From Streptomyces coffeae (GTDB lineage Bacteria > Actinomycetota > Actinomycetes > Streptomycetales > Streptomycetaceae): 64,000 bases of DNA. The notes beneath the pieces are model-generated. The model had not been told where the DNA came from. It saw nothing but the letters and a program-made list of their open reading frames with translations, and did no database searches. Of this stretch, positions 18,450 to 27,710 are shown piece by piece. The stretch is from contig NZ_JAERRF010000006.1 in NCBI RefSeq assembly GCF_016741875.1, forward strand, positions 186,001 to 250,000. The letters are read 5' to 3'. A program made the position numbers and the translations under genes. The stretch's first letter is position 1; each line of letters starts with the position of its first letter.

Positions 18450-19057
18450 GCGCCGCCACGCTCCCTGCGGGGGAAGGACTGGAGCTGGACCACGACCGGC
18501 AGCGCCTCCGGGTCGGGCGCGGTGTCCGCGGCGGGGGCATGGCGGGCGATCACGCCCATCAACTCGGTGTTCAAAGCGCGAAGTTGAGAGGGCGTCATCC
18601 GAAGATCGCGCCAGTCGGCGACGGTGCCCGCGTTCCGCCACCGCTCGTCCCAGTCCTCGCCGACGTAGGTCATGACCCGGCTGAAGTACTGCTGTATCAG
18701 CTCGCGCAGATAGACCGACAGCGCGCCGTGGGCGTCGGGGTCATCACGGAAATCGGCGATCCGCAGGTCATTGATGACCCCGGTGCCACGCCACCACCGC
18801 TCGCGCTTGGTGCCCCGTGCGGTGTCCTCCTCGATGAACCCGTGCTCGGCGAGATGGCGCAGATGCCAGCTGACGGTGCCGGTGTTCTCACCGAGCCGCT
18901 GGGCGAGCAGGGTGGCGGTGGCCGGGCCGTCGAGGCTGAGGAGTTCGTACAGCCGCATCCGCAACGGGTGGGCCAGCCCCCGCAGACTGTGGGCGTCCAG
19001 CCGCCGGGCGGGGCCGGGGAGCGGGGGCGGGGGTGGGGGTTCGGGGGCGTCGGTCAT
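18446..19057 (-). CDS. ArsR-type winged-helix repressor of the adjacent MFS gene
   Basis: A 203-residue protein with the start chosen at MTDAPEPP (19057), because the longer frame would run through a palindromic operator. The winged helix is DAHSLRGLAHPLRMRLYELLSLDGPATATLLAQRLGENTGTVSWHLRHLAEHGFIEED. The C-terminal ~110 residues (LREL IQQYFSRVMTYVGEDWDERW) form a helical ligand/dimer domain typical of the HTH_20 actinobacterial subgroup; there are no metal-binding Cys clusters. It is translationally coupled to the MFS gene and is probably an autorepressor. Confidence 0.88.
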   Translation of the reverse strand: MTDAPEPPPPPPLPGPARRLDAHSLRGLAHPLRMRLYELLSLDGPATATLLAQRLGENTGTVSWHLRHLAEHGFIEEDTARGTKRERWWRGTGVINDLRIADFRDDPDAHGALSVYLRELIQQYFSRVMTYVGEDWDERWRNAGTVADWRDLRMTPSQLRALNTELMGVIARHAPAADTAPDPEALPVVVQLQSFPRRERGGA

Positions 19058-19072
19058 GCTCGCATCGTAGGT

Positions 19073-19104
19073 TGCAGAGGATCCTCTGCATAGAGATCTC
19101 TGCA
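19073..19104. promoter_or_regulatory. Palindromic operators upstream of the ArsR gene
   Basis: TGCAGAGGATCCTCTGCA (19073-19090) is a perfect 18-bp palindrome. A second, imperfect copy (TGCATAGAGATCTCTGCA, 19087-19104) shares its first TGCA and matches 13 of 18 positions. They begin 16 bp upstream of the regulator's start codon, exactly where an autoregulatory site would be expected. Confidence 0.75.
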
Positions 19105-19223
19105 AGCTGCCCTCCCGAACGTGATGCCAAGTGCCCGTGCAGGGTGCGCCCTTGACCCCGGGCAGACGACTCGATGGGATCGGACCGCGTGGTCCGTTTC
19201 GTTCAACGCATGGGGGAATCCAC

Positions 19224-20667
19224 GTGGATGCAGAGCGGCCCGTCAGATCTGCTGGTTCCGATCCCTCCGTCGGCGGAGGGGATTCGCCGCTGGAGAGCCA
19301 CCGGCCCTCCTCGCCACCACCCTCGGGCGCCTCGAAGTGGTGGACGCTGACGGCGGCCGTGCTCGGGACGTCATGCTGATGCTCGACCTCAGCGTGGTGA
19401 ACGTGGCCCTGCCGGTGATCCGTCAGGACGCCGGTTTCGAGGAGGTGCAGTGGGTCCTTGACGCCTATGCCCTCACCCTCGCGGTCTTCCTGCTCACCGC
19501 CGGGGCGCTCGCCGACACGCTCGGCCGCAAAAAGATCTTCCAGGTCGGGTTCGCCGTCTTCACCCTGGCCTCGCTGGCCTGCGGAGAGTCCGACACCGGC
19601 CTTGCCCTGGACATCTCACGCGGTGCCCAGGGCGTCGGCGGAGCGGTGCTGTTCGCCGTCGCCCCGGCTCTGATCTCCCATCAATTCCACGGCAGGGAGC
19701 GGGCCGTCGCGTTCTCGGTGTTCGGGGCCATCATCGGACTCGCCGTCGCTCTGGGCCCGCTGATCGGCGCGGCACTGGTCACCACGGCGAGCTGGCGGTG
19801 GATCTTCTACCTGAACATCCCGATCGGGATGTTCGCCATCGTCATCACCGCCGTGTTCGTCCGGGAGTCCCGCGATCCCCGGGCCCGTGGTGTGGATGTG
19901 TGGCCGGTACCACCTCCATCTTCCTGGAGGCGAACTACGTCGAGAACGTCCTCGGACTCAGCGCTTGGGAGACCGGTGTCCGGTTCCTGCCATTGACCTT
20001 CGGCATGCTCGTCGCCGGGACGGTGGCGGGTATGGTGATGAACCGCATCCCTACCCGGCTGCTGCTGTTCGGCTCTGGAGCGTTTCTGTGTGCCGCCATG
20101 CTCCTGGTACTGCTGGCCGACCAGGACTCGTCGTGGACGGCGCTGCTTCCGAGCATGATCGCCGCTGGTATTGGAATGGGGGCCTTCAATCCGCCACGTG
20201 CGTCGGTCGCGATGCTGGTCGCCGAACCGGACCGAGCCGGGATGGCTTCGGGGGCGAGTGAGACATTCCAGCAGATCGGAGTGGCACTCGGAATCGCCGC
20301 CACCGGTTCGCTGTTCCAGAATCAGGTGGCGCGGGAATTCTCCGACACCGCGGTCGGAAAACAGCTCGGCGACGCCGGAGTGGACACCCATGCCCTCGGT
20401 GTCACGATTGCCAACGGTGGTGCCGGAGAAGCGAGTAGAGCCATTCCGGAACCCCTGCGCCAGGACTTCCTCCGCTCCGCCGACAGCGTATTCGTCAGCA
20501 GTATGCATCTGTGTTTTGTGGTGCTGGCCGTGGTCGCCGGGATCGGCGCCGTCATCGCCCTGCTGTTCATCCGGCGGCGCGACATGCGCGAGGACGTGCC
20601 CGAAGTCGGGGAAGCCGAGGGCGACATGCCGAAGCCGACCGTTTCGGCCCGGACCCGTGACGCGTAA
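19224..20667 (+). pseudogene. Broken DHA2-family (QacA/EmrB-like) multidrug transporter
   Basis: Three frames together read as one 14-helix MFS pump. Frame 1 (GTG 19224 to about 19375) gives KWWTLTAAVLGTSC and stops. Frame 2 continues MLMLDLSVVNVALPVIRQD, LADTLGRKKIFQ and WRWIFYLNIPIG to about 19905. Frame 3 resumes FLEANYVENVLGLSAWETG and runs to the stop at 20667. The first break looks like a single-base loss between ACGTC and ATGCTG. At the second, by comparison with the family, roughly 90 residues (about helices 7-9) are missing together with a frame change. No single protein could form a working pump. It sits just ahead of the PKS cluster and may be a decayed exporter. Confidence 0.88.
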
Positions 20668-20706
20668 GCTCGTCGCACCATCAGAACAGTGGGAGGGAAA
20701 CGGGGC

Positions 20707-21729
20707 GTGCCTGGGTTAACTTCCTCGATCGGCATGGTGGGAACCGGGAATTACCTGCCGCATGAGCCGATCAGTCTGGAGTCGTATGTCGAGGCGGGTC
20801 TGGAACTGAGCCCGATGGACAACGGGCCGCTGGTGCGCGCACCGCAATGGCGCCACCATGTCGCACCGGGGGACCGGGCAAGCGAGATGATCGAGCGGGC
20901 CGCGGCGCCCATGTTCGAGCGGGTCGGTGTCGATGTCCGCGATGTGGACGTCCTGATCACCAATGTGCTGCTGCCCGACGACATGTTCACCGGATGCGGC
21001 GCCGACACCGCCCACCGGATGGGGATGTCGCCCGAGTGGATCATCGATCTGCACAACGGCGGCTGTGCGTCCTTCCAGTACATGCTGAAGCTCGTGGGGT
21101 CCATCATGGCCACCGAAGGCGCCAGGACCGCGCTGATAGCCAATGTGCAGAACACCGCCGGCCAGATATTCGCCCAGGAGGGCAACCGCTTCAAAGCGCA
21201 CTGTGTCGCCGCCGGTGACGGCTGCGGAGTCGCCCTGGTCACCGCCGAGCCCGGCCCCGATACGCCCCGGCTGCTGGGGACCTGTACCCGCAACACCCCC
21301 GCCACCGCACGCGATCTCGGCATGGCGACCTCCGACGGCCGCCACCACTGGCAGACCGGCGACAGCGTCCTCGACGTGCAGTTCGACGCCGCGAAGACCA
21401 AGGAGACCCTGGAGCTCGGCAATCGGCTGGTGCCGGAGCTCGTCCGCGAGCTGAGCGAGCAGTGCGCGTTCGGTATCGACGAGATCGACGTGCTGATCAC
21501 CAACCAGCCGAACCGCATCTTCTTGCGCAACTGGCGCAACGCCCTCGGAATCGACGCCGAGCGCCATATCGACACCTACGACCGATTCGGCAATCTCTAC
21601 GGAGCCGGGGTGCCCGTCACCCTGCACGAAGCGGTCACCGCCGGCCGTATCAAGCCGGGCAATCTTGTGGTCACCGCGGGCTTCGCCCATGCCGGGGATT
21701 TCGCCGCGGCAGCCGCCTTCCGATGGTGA
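20707..21729 (+). CDS. KAS III-like condensing enzyme or acyltransferase lacking the catalytic His
   Basis: A 340-residue thiolase-fold protein. The GTG at 20707 is chosen because GGGAGGG lies nine bases upstream. Active-site Cys120 sits in HNGGCASFQYML, and Asn296 in FGNLYGAGVP matches the KAS III Asn. The usual His of the HQANxRI motif is replaced: the region reads DVLITNQPNRIFLRN, with Asn266 at the His position. Loss of that His argues against ordinary decarboxylative condensation and for acyl transfer or a specialised reaction, as in CerJ/DpsC-type relatives. Codon 4 is TTA, predicting bldA dependence. It is the first intact gene of the PKS cluster and lies 214 bp before the PKS. Confidence 0.88.
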   Translation: MPGLTSSIGMVGTGNYLPHEPISLESYVEAGLELSPMDNGPLVRAPQWRHHVAPGDRASEMIERAAAPMFERVGVDVRDVDVLITNVLLPDDMFTGCGADTAHRMGMSPEWIIDLHNGGCASFQYMLKLVGSIMATEGARTALIANVQNTAGQIFAQEGNRFKAHCVAAGDGCGVALVTAEPGPDTPRLLGTCTRNTPATARDLGMATSDGRHHWQTGDSVLDVQFDAAKTKETLELGNRLVPELVRELSEQCAFGIDEIDVLITNQPNRIFLRNWRNALGIDAERHIDTYDRFGNLYGAGVPVTLHEAVTAGRIKPGNLVVTAGFAHAGDFAAAAAFRW

Positions 21730-21943
21730 TCCGGCACCGGTTCGGAAAACGACCGCACACTCAATGACCACAAGTTGTCGCGGAGTTGACAGTGCAGAAA
21801 ACGGAGTTGTTTCCTCGCATTGATGAGCCGTGCGGCGCGTATCACGGACGAGGGAAAATCTCACATCCGCCGCCCAGCTCATGACCGGGGCCACCGGCCC
21901 CCTTTTGCGGCCCGACCGAAGGTTCGTGGAAAGGGTGGACAAC

Positions 21944-24900
21944 GTGGGCACTTCAGAAACTGACGGCGCGCCGTCCGGAGATTCCCTGGCCGTGCGGCTG
22001 GCGGAGACCGCGGCGGATGAGCGGCTGCGCATCGTGCTCGATGTGGTGCTGCGGGAAACGGCGGCGTTGCTCGGCCGGCCGCCCAGTGCCATCGATCCGC
22101 AGCGGCCTTATCTCGACTACGGCTACAACTCCCTCGCCGCTGTCGCGCTGACCGAGGAATTGAGTTCCGTCTGTGGTCTCGAGTTGCCGCTGACCATGTT
22201 GTTCGACCAGCCCAATCCCGATGCGGTCGCCCGCTATCTGCTCTTCCGCATGGGGCTGTCGGACGCCGGGCCCGCCACCGAACCCGAGGCGCCTTCCGAG
22301 GGCGCGACCGACGGCGCGGAGGACCTCATCGCCGTCGTGGGCGTGGCATGCCGTTATCCGGGCGGTGTCGGATCCCCCGCCGAGCTGTGGCGGCTCGTCG
22401 ACGAGGGCCACGACGCGATCACCGGCTTCCCGGCCGACCGTGGCTGGCCACTGGACGAGCTGTACCACCCCGACCCGGACCACCCCGGCACCGCGTACGC
22501 GACATCGGGTGGCTTCGTCCACGCCGCCACCGAATTCGACGCCGAGTTCTTCGGGATCAGCCCGCGCGAGGCACTGGCGATGGACCCCCAGCAGCGGCTG
22601 CTGCTCGAGGGTGTCTGGGAGGCGTTCGAGGACGCCGGGATCGACCCCGGCACCTTGCGCTCCAGCCGCACCGGGGTGTTCGCGGGTGTCTCCGGCGTCG
22701 ACTACAGCTATGTGGCCCGCTCCGGTGGCGCCGGTCTCCAGGGCTATTGGGGGATCGGCACCCTGCCTGCCGTCGCCTCGGGCCGGATCGCTTACACCTT
22801 CGGCTTCGAGGGCCCGGCGCTGACCGTGGACACCGCGTGTTCCTCCTCGTTGGTGGCCACCCATCTGGCGATGCGGTCCCTGCGCCACGACGAATGCTCG
22901 ATGGCCGTGGTGGGCGGGGTGACCGTGGCCGCCACCCCCACCGTCTACCTGGAGTTCTCCCGTCAGCGGGCGCTCTCGCCGGACGGCCGCTGCCGGTCCT
23001 TCGCGGAGGCGGCGGACGGCACCGGGTTCTCCGACGGGCTCGGGGTGCTGCTGCTGGAGCGCCTCCCGGACGCGCGCCGGAACGGCCACCGGGTGCATGC
23101 GGTGCTGCGCGGCTCAGCGGTGAACCAGGACGGCGCGAGCAACGGTCTCACCGCGCCCAACGGTCCGTCGCAGGAGCGGGTGATCCGGGCGGCCCTGGCG
23201 GACGCCGGACTGTCACCGGCAGAGGTGGACGCGGTGGAGGCACATGGTACGGCCACCGTGCTGGGTGACCCCATCGAGGCGCAGGCGCTGCTGGCGACCT
23301 ATGGTCAGGAGCGTCCGGTGGACCGGCCGTTGTGGTTGGGGTCGTTGAAGTCGAACATCGGGCACACGCAGGCCGCGGCGGGTGTCGGTGGTCTGATCAA
23401 GATGATCACGGCGATGCGGGCGGAGGTCCTGCCCGCCACGCTGCATGCCGAGAAGCCCACCATGAAGGTGGACTGGTCCTCGGGCGCGGTGGAACTGCTG
23501 ACCTCGGCGCGCCCCTGGCCGCGTGCCGAACGACCGCGCCGGGCCGGGGTGTCCGCCTTCGGCGCCAGCGGCACCAACGCCCACATCATCCTCGAGGAGG
23601 CGCCGGCCGAGCAGTCCGCCGAGCCCGGACCGCCGCCCGCCGGGCACCGGCCGTCCGCGGACACCCCGACCGTCTGGGTGCTGTCCGGGAAGCAGCCGTC
23701 GGGGCTCTCGGCGCAGGCGCGCAGCCTGCGCGCCTGGCTGCTGACGGATCCCGGTCGTGACCCGGTGGACGTCGGCTACTCACTCGCCACCACCCGCGCC
23801 CCGCTCTCGCACCGCGCGGTGGTCGTCGGCCACGGCCGCGACGACCTGCTCGCCGGACTGGACCGGATCGAGCACCCCGGCCCCGGACATGAGCCCGTCG
23901 GCGTCAGCGCCCGGCCGGGCCGGGTGGCGTTCGTCTTCCCCGGGCAGGGCACCCAATGGGCCGCAATGGCCGTGGAGTTGCTGGCCTCCTCGCCGGTGTT
24001 CGCCGAGCGGATACGGGAATGCGCTCAGGCGCTCGAACCGTACACCGGATGGCAGTTGCTCGATGTGCTGAACGGTGTTCCGGAGGCGCCTCCGCTCCAC
24101 CGGGTCGATGTGGTCCAGCCCGCCCTGTTCGCCATGATGGTGTCCCTCGCGGCCCTGTGGCGTTCCTATGGTGTGGAGCCGGACGCGGTGGTCGGCCACT
24201 CCCAGGGTGAGATCGCCGCCGCCTGTGTGGCCGGTGCCCTGACCCTCGACGACGCCGCCCGCGTGGTCGCCCTGCGCAGCAAGGAGATATCCACCCTCGG
24301 CCGCGGCGGCGGGATGCTGTCCATCGCCGAATCCGTGGAGGACGTCCGGGCCAGACTGGCCACGGTGCCCGGTGAGGTGTCCGTGGCCGCGGTCAACGGC
24401 CCGTCGTCGGTCATCGTCTCCGGTGACTCCGCCTCGCTGGACGAACTCTTCGAGGAGTGCGTCGCGGAGGACGTCTGGGTCCGCCGGATCCCGGTCGACT
24501 ACGCCTCCCACTCGCCGCACATCGAGGACCTCCGCGAGCGGCTGCACACCGCGCTCGCCCCGGTGGAACCACGGGCGGGCCAGATCGCCTTCCACTCCAC
24601 CGTCGTCGGCAAGGCCATCGAGACCACCGCCCTCGACGGCGACTACTGGTACGGCAATCTGCGCAACCCCGTGCTCTTCGAGCACACCGTCCGCGACATG
24701 GCCGACCAGGGGTACCGCGTCTTCGTCGAGATCAGCCCGCACCCGGTGCTGACCGCCGCGCTCCAGCAGTCCATGGAGTCCCTGGGCGACCCCGACGCGG
24801 TGGTCCTCGGGTCGATGAAGCGGGACCACGGACGGCTGGAGGACTTCCTCGGTTCCCTCGGCGAAGCGTATGTGCGCGGGGTCGCGGTGGACTGGTCGGC

Positions 24901-27697
24901 CGCGTTCGCCGGACGGGCCGCCCACTGTGTCGACCTGCCCCGCTACGCCTTCACCCGGCAGCGCTACTGGGCCACCGGTGGCGAGGGTGCGGGCGATCCG
25001 CGTCCCGCCGGACTCACCTCCGCGCGCCATCCGCTGCTGGCGGGCCAGGTGCGGCTGGCGGGCGGACTGGGCACGGTGTTCACCGGGCGGCTCGAACTGG
25101 AACAGCTGCCGTGGCTCGCCGACCACACCGTGTTCGGCGAGGTGTTCGTGCCGGGCACGGCGCTGGTGGACCTCGCCGCGAGCGCGGGCGACCGACTCGG
25201 CCTCCCCGTCGTCGCGGAACTCACCCTGGAATCCCCGCTGGTGGTCCGGGACGAGGGGATCGGCATCCAGCTCCAGGTGGCCGAGTCCGACACACGGGGC
25301 CGCGTCGCCTTCACCCTGCACTCGGAGGACGGGGCGGACGGCTGGACACAGAACGCCTCCGGCGTACTGACCGCTTCCGCCGACGCGCCGCACGAAGAGG
25401 ACCCGCCCGCCGTCTGGCCTCCGGAGGGCGCCGTCACCATCCCGACCGGCGAACTCTACGACCGTCTGGCCGACCGGGGCATGGAGTACGGAGGGATGTT
25501 CCGGGGACTGCGGGCCGCCTGGCGGTGCGGGGACGAGATCTGTGCCGAGGTCCGGCTCGACGGCGGTGGCGAGGACATCGACCCCCGCCATCTGCTCCAT
25601 CCCGCGCTGCTGGACGCCGCGTTCCACGCGGCCTTCGCCGACCGGGCGGACGAGAGCGGTTCCGGCTCCGCATGGCTGCCGTTCGCCTGGTCCGGGGTAC
25701 GGATCCGGTCCGGTGAACACACCGCCCGGGAACTGCGGGTCCGGCTGACCCCGCTCGGCACCGGCTCCCTGCGGATGTCCGCCCGGGACACGGACGGACA
25801 GCTCCTGGTCTCCGTGGACTCGGTGCTGGCACGGCCGGTGTCCATGGCTCAGCTCGCCGCCGCCCGCTCGGTGACGGCCGACTGTCTGTTCGGCGTGGAC
25901 TGGGCGCCCGCCACCGCGGCCGCTCCGGTGTCCCCCGGCACCATGGCCGTCCTCGGCACGGGGGAGGGGCTCATCGAGCCGGACGGTACGCCACCGTGCG
26001 CCTATCCCGACCTCGGCTCGCTGCTGGAGGGGACCGACGGCAGCCCGCCCCGGTGGGTCGTCGCGCCCATCGGGCCGCCGGACGCCACGACCCCACCCGA
26101 GGCGGTGCGGACGGTGCTGGGCACCGTGCTGTCCCTGCTGCGGGAGTGGCTGGCGGCCGACGGACTCCAGGACACCCGCCTGGTGTTCGTCACCAGGACG
26201 GCGGTGGCAGCGCTCCCCGCCGACGATCCCGCCCTGGGGCTCGCGCCGCTGTGGGGCCTGGTGCGCAGCGCACAGGCCGAGAACCCCGGCACCTTCCGGC
26301 TGATCGACCTCGACACCGTCTGCGGAACGGACGGCCTCGCCACCGCCCTGGCCCTCGACGAACCACAAGTCGCCGTACGCGGCGGTGCGTTGCTGGTACC
26401 ACGCACGGTCCGGATCCACCCCGCCCCGTCCACCCCGTCCTTCGACCCAAACGCGACCGCACTGATCACCGGTGGCACCGGCGGTCTGGGGGCGCTGGTG
26501 GCACGCCATCTGGTGGCCGAACACGGAGTGCGCCATCTGCTGCTGGCGAGCCGCCGCGGCCCGGCCGCCGAGGGCGCCCAGGCCCTGACGGACGAACTGA
26601 CCGCGCTGGGCGCGGAGGTCAGAGTCGCCGCGTGTGATGTGTCCGACCGTGACGCCATGGCCGGTCTGCTCACCATGGTCTCCGCGGACCACCCGCTGAA
26701 GGCCGTGGTCCACGCCGCCGGTGTGCTCGACGACGGTCTGATCACCTCCATGACCGGCGACCGGCTGGACCGGGTGCTGCGTGCCAAGGCCGACTCGGCA
26801 TGGCATCTGCATGAGCTGACGGCCGACCACGACCTCACCGCGTTGGTGCTGTTCTCCTCGCTCGCCGGGATCGTCGGCGGCCCCGGACAGGGCAACTACG
26901 CCGCCGCCAACACCTTCCTGGACGCCCTGGCACACCGGCGCCGTATCCAGGGCAGGCCCGCCGTGTCCATCGCCTGGGGGCTGTGGGAGGAGGCCGGAGA
27001 TATGACCGGCCACCTCAGCGGGGCCGACACCGCCCGGCTGGCCGACAGCGGGGTGATCGCCCTGACCGTCGAGGAGGGGCTGCGGCTGCTGGACGCCACC
27101 CTCGAAGCGTCCGCCCCCCTGGTCCTGGCGGCCCGCCTGGACATGGCCGCCCTGCGCACCCAGGCCGCCGCGGGCGTGGCACCCGCCCCGCTGCGCGGGC
27201 TGGTGCGCACCGCGCCCGCCCGCCCCGCCGCCACCTCCGCCGTACTCATGGAGGAGCTGGCGGCACGGCCCGGGCCGGAGCGCGCACGTGTACTGCTGCA
27301 TCTGGTGCGCACCGAGATCGCCGCGGTACTCCGGTACCCGGGGCCGGACGCGGTACCCCCGGACCGGGCCTTCCAAGAACTCGGCTTCGACTCACTGGGA
27401 GCCGTGCAACTGCGCAACCGCCTGAACCTGGCCACCGGACTCGGACTGCCGGTGACGGCGGTGTTCGACCACCCCACACCACGGGCGGTGTCCGTCTTCC
27501 TGGCGGGCAGGCTCTTCTCCGCCGGGGACGCCGGGGACGCCGGGGACGCCCCCTCGGACTCCGCCGGGAACATCGCCCAGGACCCGGCGGGCAACACCTC
27601 CGCAAGCGGCGACGGCGCGCCCGACGCTGCCGCCGAGCTCGACGACATGGACGCCGAAACCCTCGTCCGCCTGGCCCTGCGCGGCAACGACTCGTGA
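21944..27697 (+). CDS. Type I polyketide synthase, ACP-KS-AT-DH-KR-ACP
   Basis: A 1917-residue modular PKS. The GTG at 21944 lies nine bases after GGAAAGG. Domain order: an N-terminal ACP (Ser63 in [11 protein letters not shown], an unusual Asn where Asp is normal), KS from about residue 126 (Cys299 in DTACSSS, then EAHGT and NIGHTQ), AT (Ser753 in GHSQGE; YASH at 853-856, the signature for methylmalonyl-CoA), DH (His1061 in [12 protein letters not shown]; Asp in [10 protein letters not shown]), KR (GGTGGLG near 1510, LDD at 1595 indicating B-type, Tyr1652 in [11 protein letters not shown]), C-terminal ACP (Ser1817 in [10 protein letters not shown]). There is no ER. It should add one methylmalonyl unit and leave an alpha-methyl-alpha,beta-unsaturated thioester. 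The starter must be loaded onto the N-terminal ACP from outside, because no loading AT is present. A GDA triple repeat near 27530 marks the C-terminal linker. Confidence 0.95.
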   Translation: MGTSETDGAPSGDSLAVRLAETAADERLRIVLDVVLRETAALLGRPPSAIDPQRPYLDYGYNSLAAVALTEELSSVCGLELPLTMLFDQPNPDAVARYLLFRMGLSDAGPATEPEAPSEGATDGAEDLIAVVGVACRYPGGVGSPAELWRLVDEGHDAITGFPADRGWPLDELYHPDPDHPGTAYATSGGFVHAATEFDAEFFGISPREALAMDPQQRLLLEGVWEAFEDAGIDPGTLRSSRTGVFAGVSGVDYSYVARSGGAGLQGYWGIGTLPAVASGRIAYTFGFEGPALTVDTACSSSLVATHLAMRSLRHDECSMAVVGGVTVAATPTVYLEFSRQRALSPDGRCRSFAEAADGTGFSDGLGVLLLERLPDARRNGHRVHAVLRGSAVNQDGASNGLTAPNGPSQERVIRAALADAGLSPAEVDAVEAHGTATVLGDPIEAQALLATYGQERPVDRPLWLGSLKSNIGHTQAAAGVGGLIKMITAMRAEVLPATLHAEKPTMKVDWSSGAVELLTSARPWPRAERPRRAGVSAFGASGTNAHIILEEAPAEQSAEPGPPPAGHRPSADTPTVWVLSGKQPSGLSAQARSLRAWLLTDPGRDPVDVGYSLATTRAPLSHRAVVVGHGRDDLLAGLDRIEHPGPGHEPVGVSARPGRVAFVFPGQGTQWAAMAVELLASSPVFAERIRECAQALEPYTGWQLLDVLNGVPEAPPLHRVDVVQPALFAMMVSLAALWRSYGVEPDAVVGHSQGEIAAACVAGALTLDDAARVVALRSKEISTLGRGGGMLSIAESVEDVRARLATVPGEVSVAAVNGPSSVIVSGDSASLDELFEECVAEDVWVRRIPVDYASHSPHIEDLRERLHTALAPVEPRAGQIAFHSTVVGKAIETTALDGDYWYGNLRNPVLFEHTVRDMADQGYRVFVEISPHPVLTAALQQSMESLGDPDAVVLGSMKRDHGRLEDFLGSLGEAYVRGVAVDWSAAFAGRAAHCVDLPRYAFTRQRYWATGGEGAGDPRPAGLTSARHPLLAGQVRLAGGLGTVFTGRLELEQLPWLADHTVFGEVFVPGTALVDLAASAGDRLGLPVVAELTLESPLVVRDEGIGIQLQVAESDTRGRVAFTLHSEDGADGWTQNASGVLTASADAPHEEDPPAVWPPEGAVTIPTGELYDRLADRGMEYGGMFRGLRAAWRCGDEICAEVRLDGGGEDIDPRHLLHPALLDAAFHAAFADRADESGSGSAWLPFAWSGVRIRSGEHTARELRVRLTPLGTGSLRMSARDTDGQLLVSVDSVLARPVSMAQLAAARSVTADCLFGVDWAPATAAAPVSPGTMAVLGTGEGLIEPDGTPPCAYPDLGSLLEGTDGSPPRWVVAPIGPPDATTPPEAVRTVLGTVLSLLREWLAADGLQDTRLVFVTRTAVAALPADDPALGLAPLWGLVRSAQAENPGTFRLIDLDTVCGTDGLATALALDEPQVAVRGGALLVPRTVRIHPAPSTPSFDPNATALITGGTGGLGALVARHLVAEHGVRHLLLASRRGPAAEGAQALTDELTALGAEVRVAACDVSDRDAMAGLLTMVSADHPLKAVVHAAGVLDDGLITSMTGDRLDRVLRAKADSAWHLHELTADHDLTALVLFSSLAGIVGGPGQGNYAAANTFLDALAHRRRIQGRPAVSIAWGLWEEAGDMTGHLSGADTARLADSGVIALTVEEGLRLLDATLEASAPLVLAARLDMAALRTQAAAGVAPAPLRGLVRTAPARPAATSAVLMEELAARPGPERARVLLHLVRTEIAAVLRYPGPDAVPPDRAFQELGFDSLGAVQLRNRLNLATGLGLPVTAVFDHPTPRAVSVFLAGRLFSAGDAGDAGDAPSDSAGNIAQDPAGNTSASGDGAPDAAAELDDMDAETLVRLALRGNDS

Positions 27698-27710
27698 TTG
27701 GACCCCACCT

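Noticed and set aside
15849..18587. A 912-codon plus-strand open frame
   Set aside because: It is antisense to the SpoIIE phosphatase and MFS genes, both of which have clear domains. The translation is low-complexity.
23780..27376. A 1198-codon open frame on the minus strand
   Set aside because: It lies wholly antisense to the PKS. Its product is Gly/Arg/His-rich with no domain, a usual shadow of third-position GC bias.
21944..27697. Enoylreductase domain in the PKS
   Set aside because: The stretch between DH and KR is the KR structural subdomain. No ER NADPH motif is seen.
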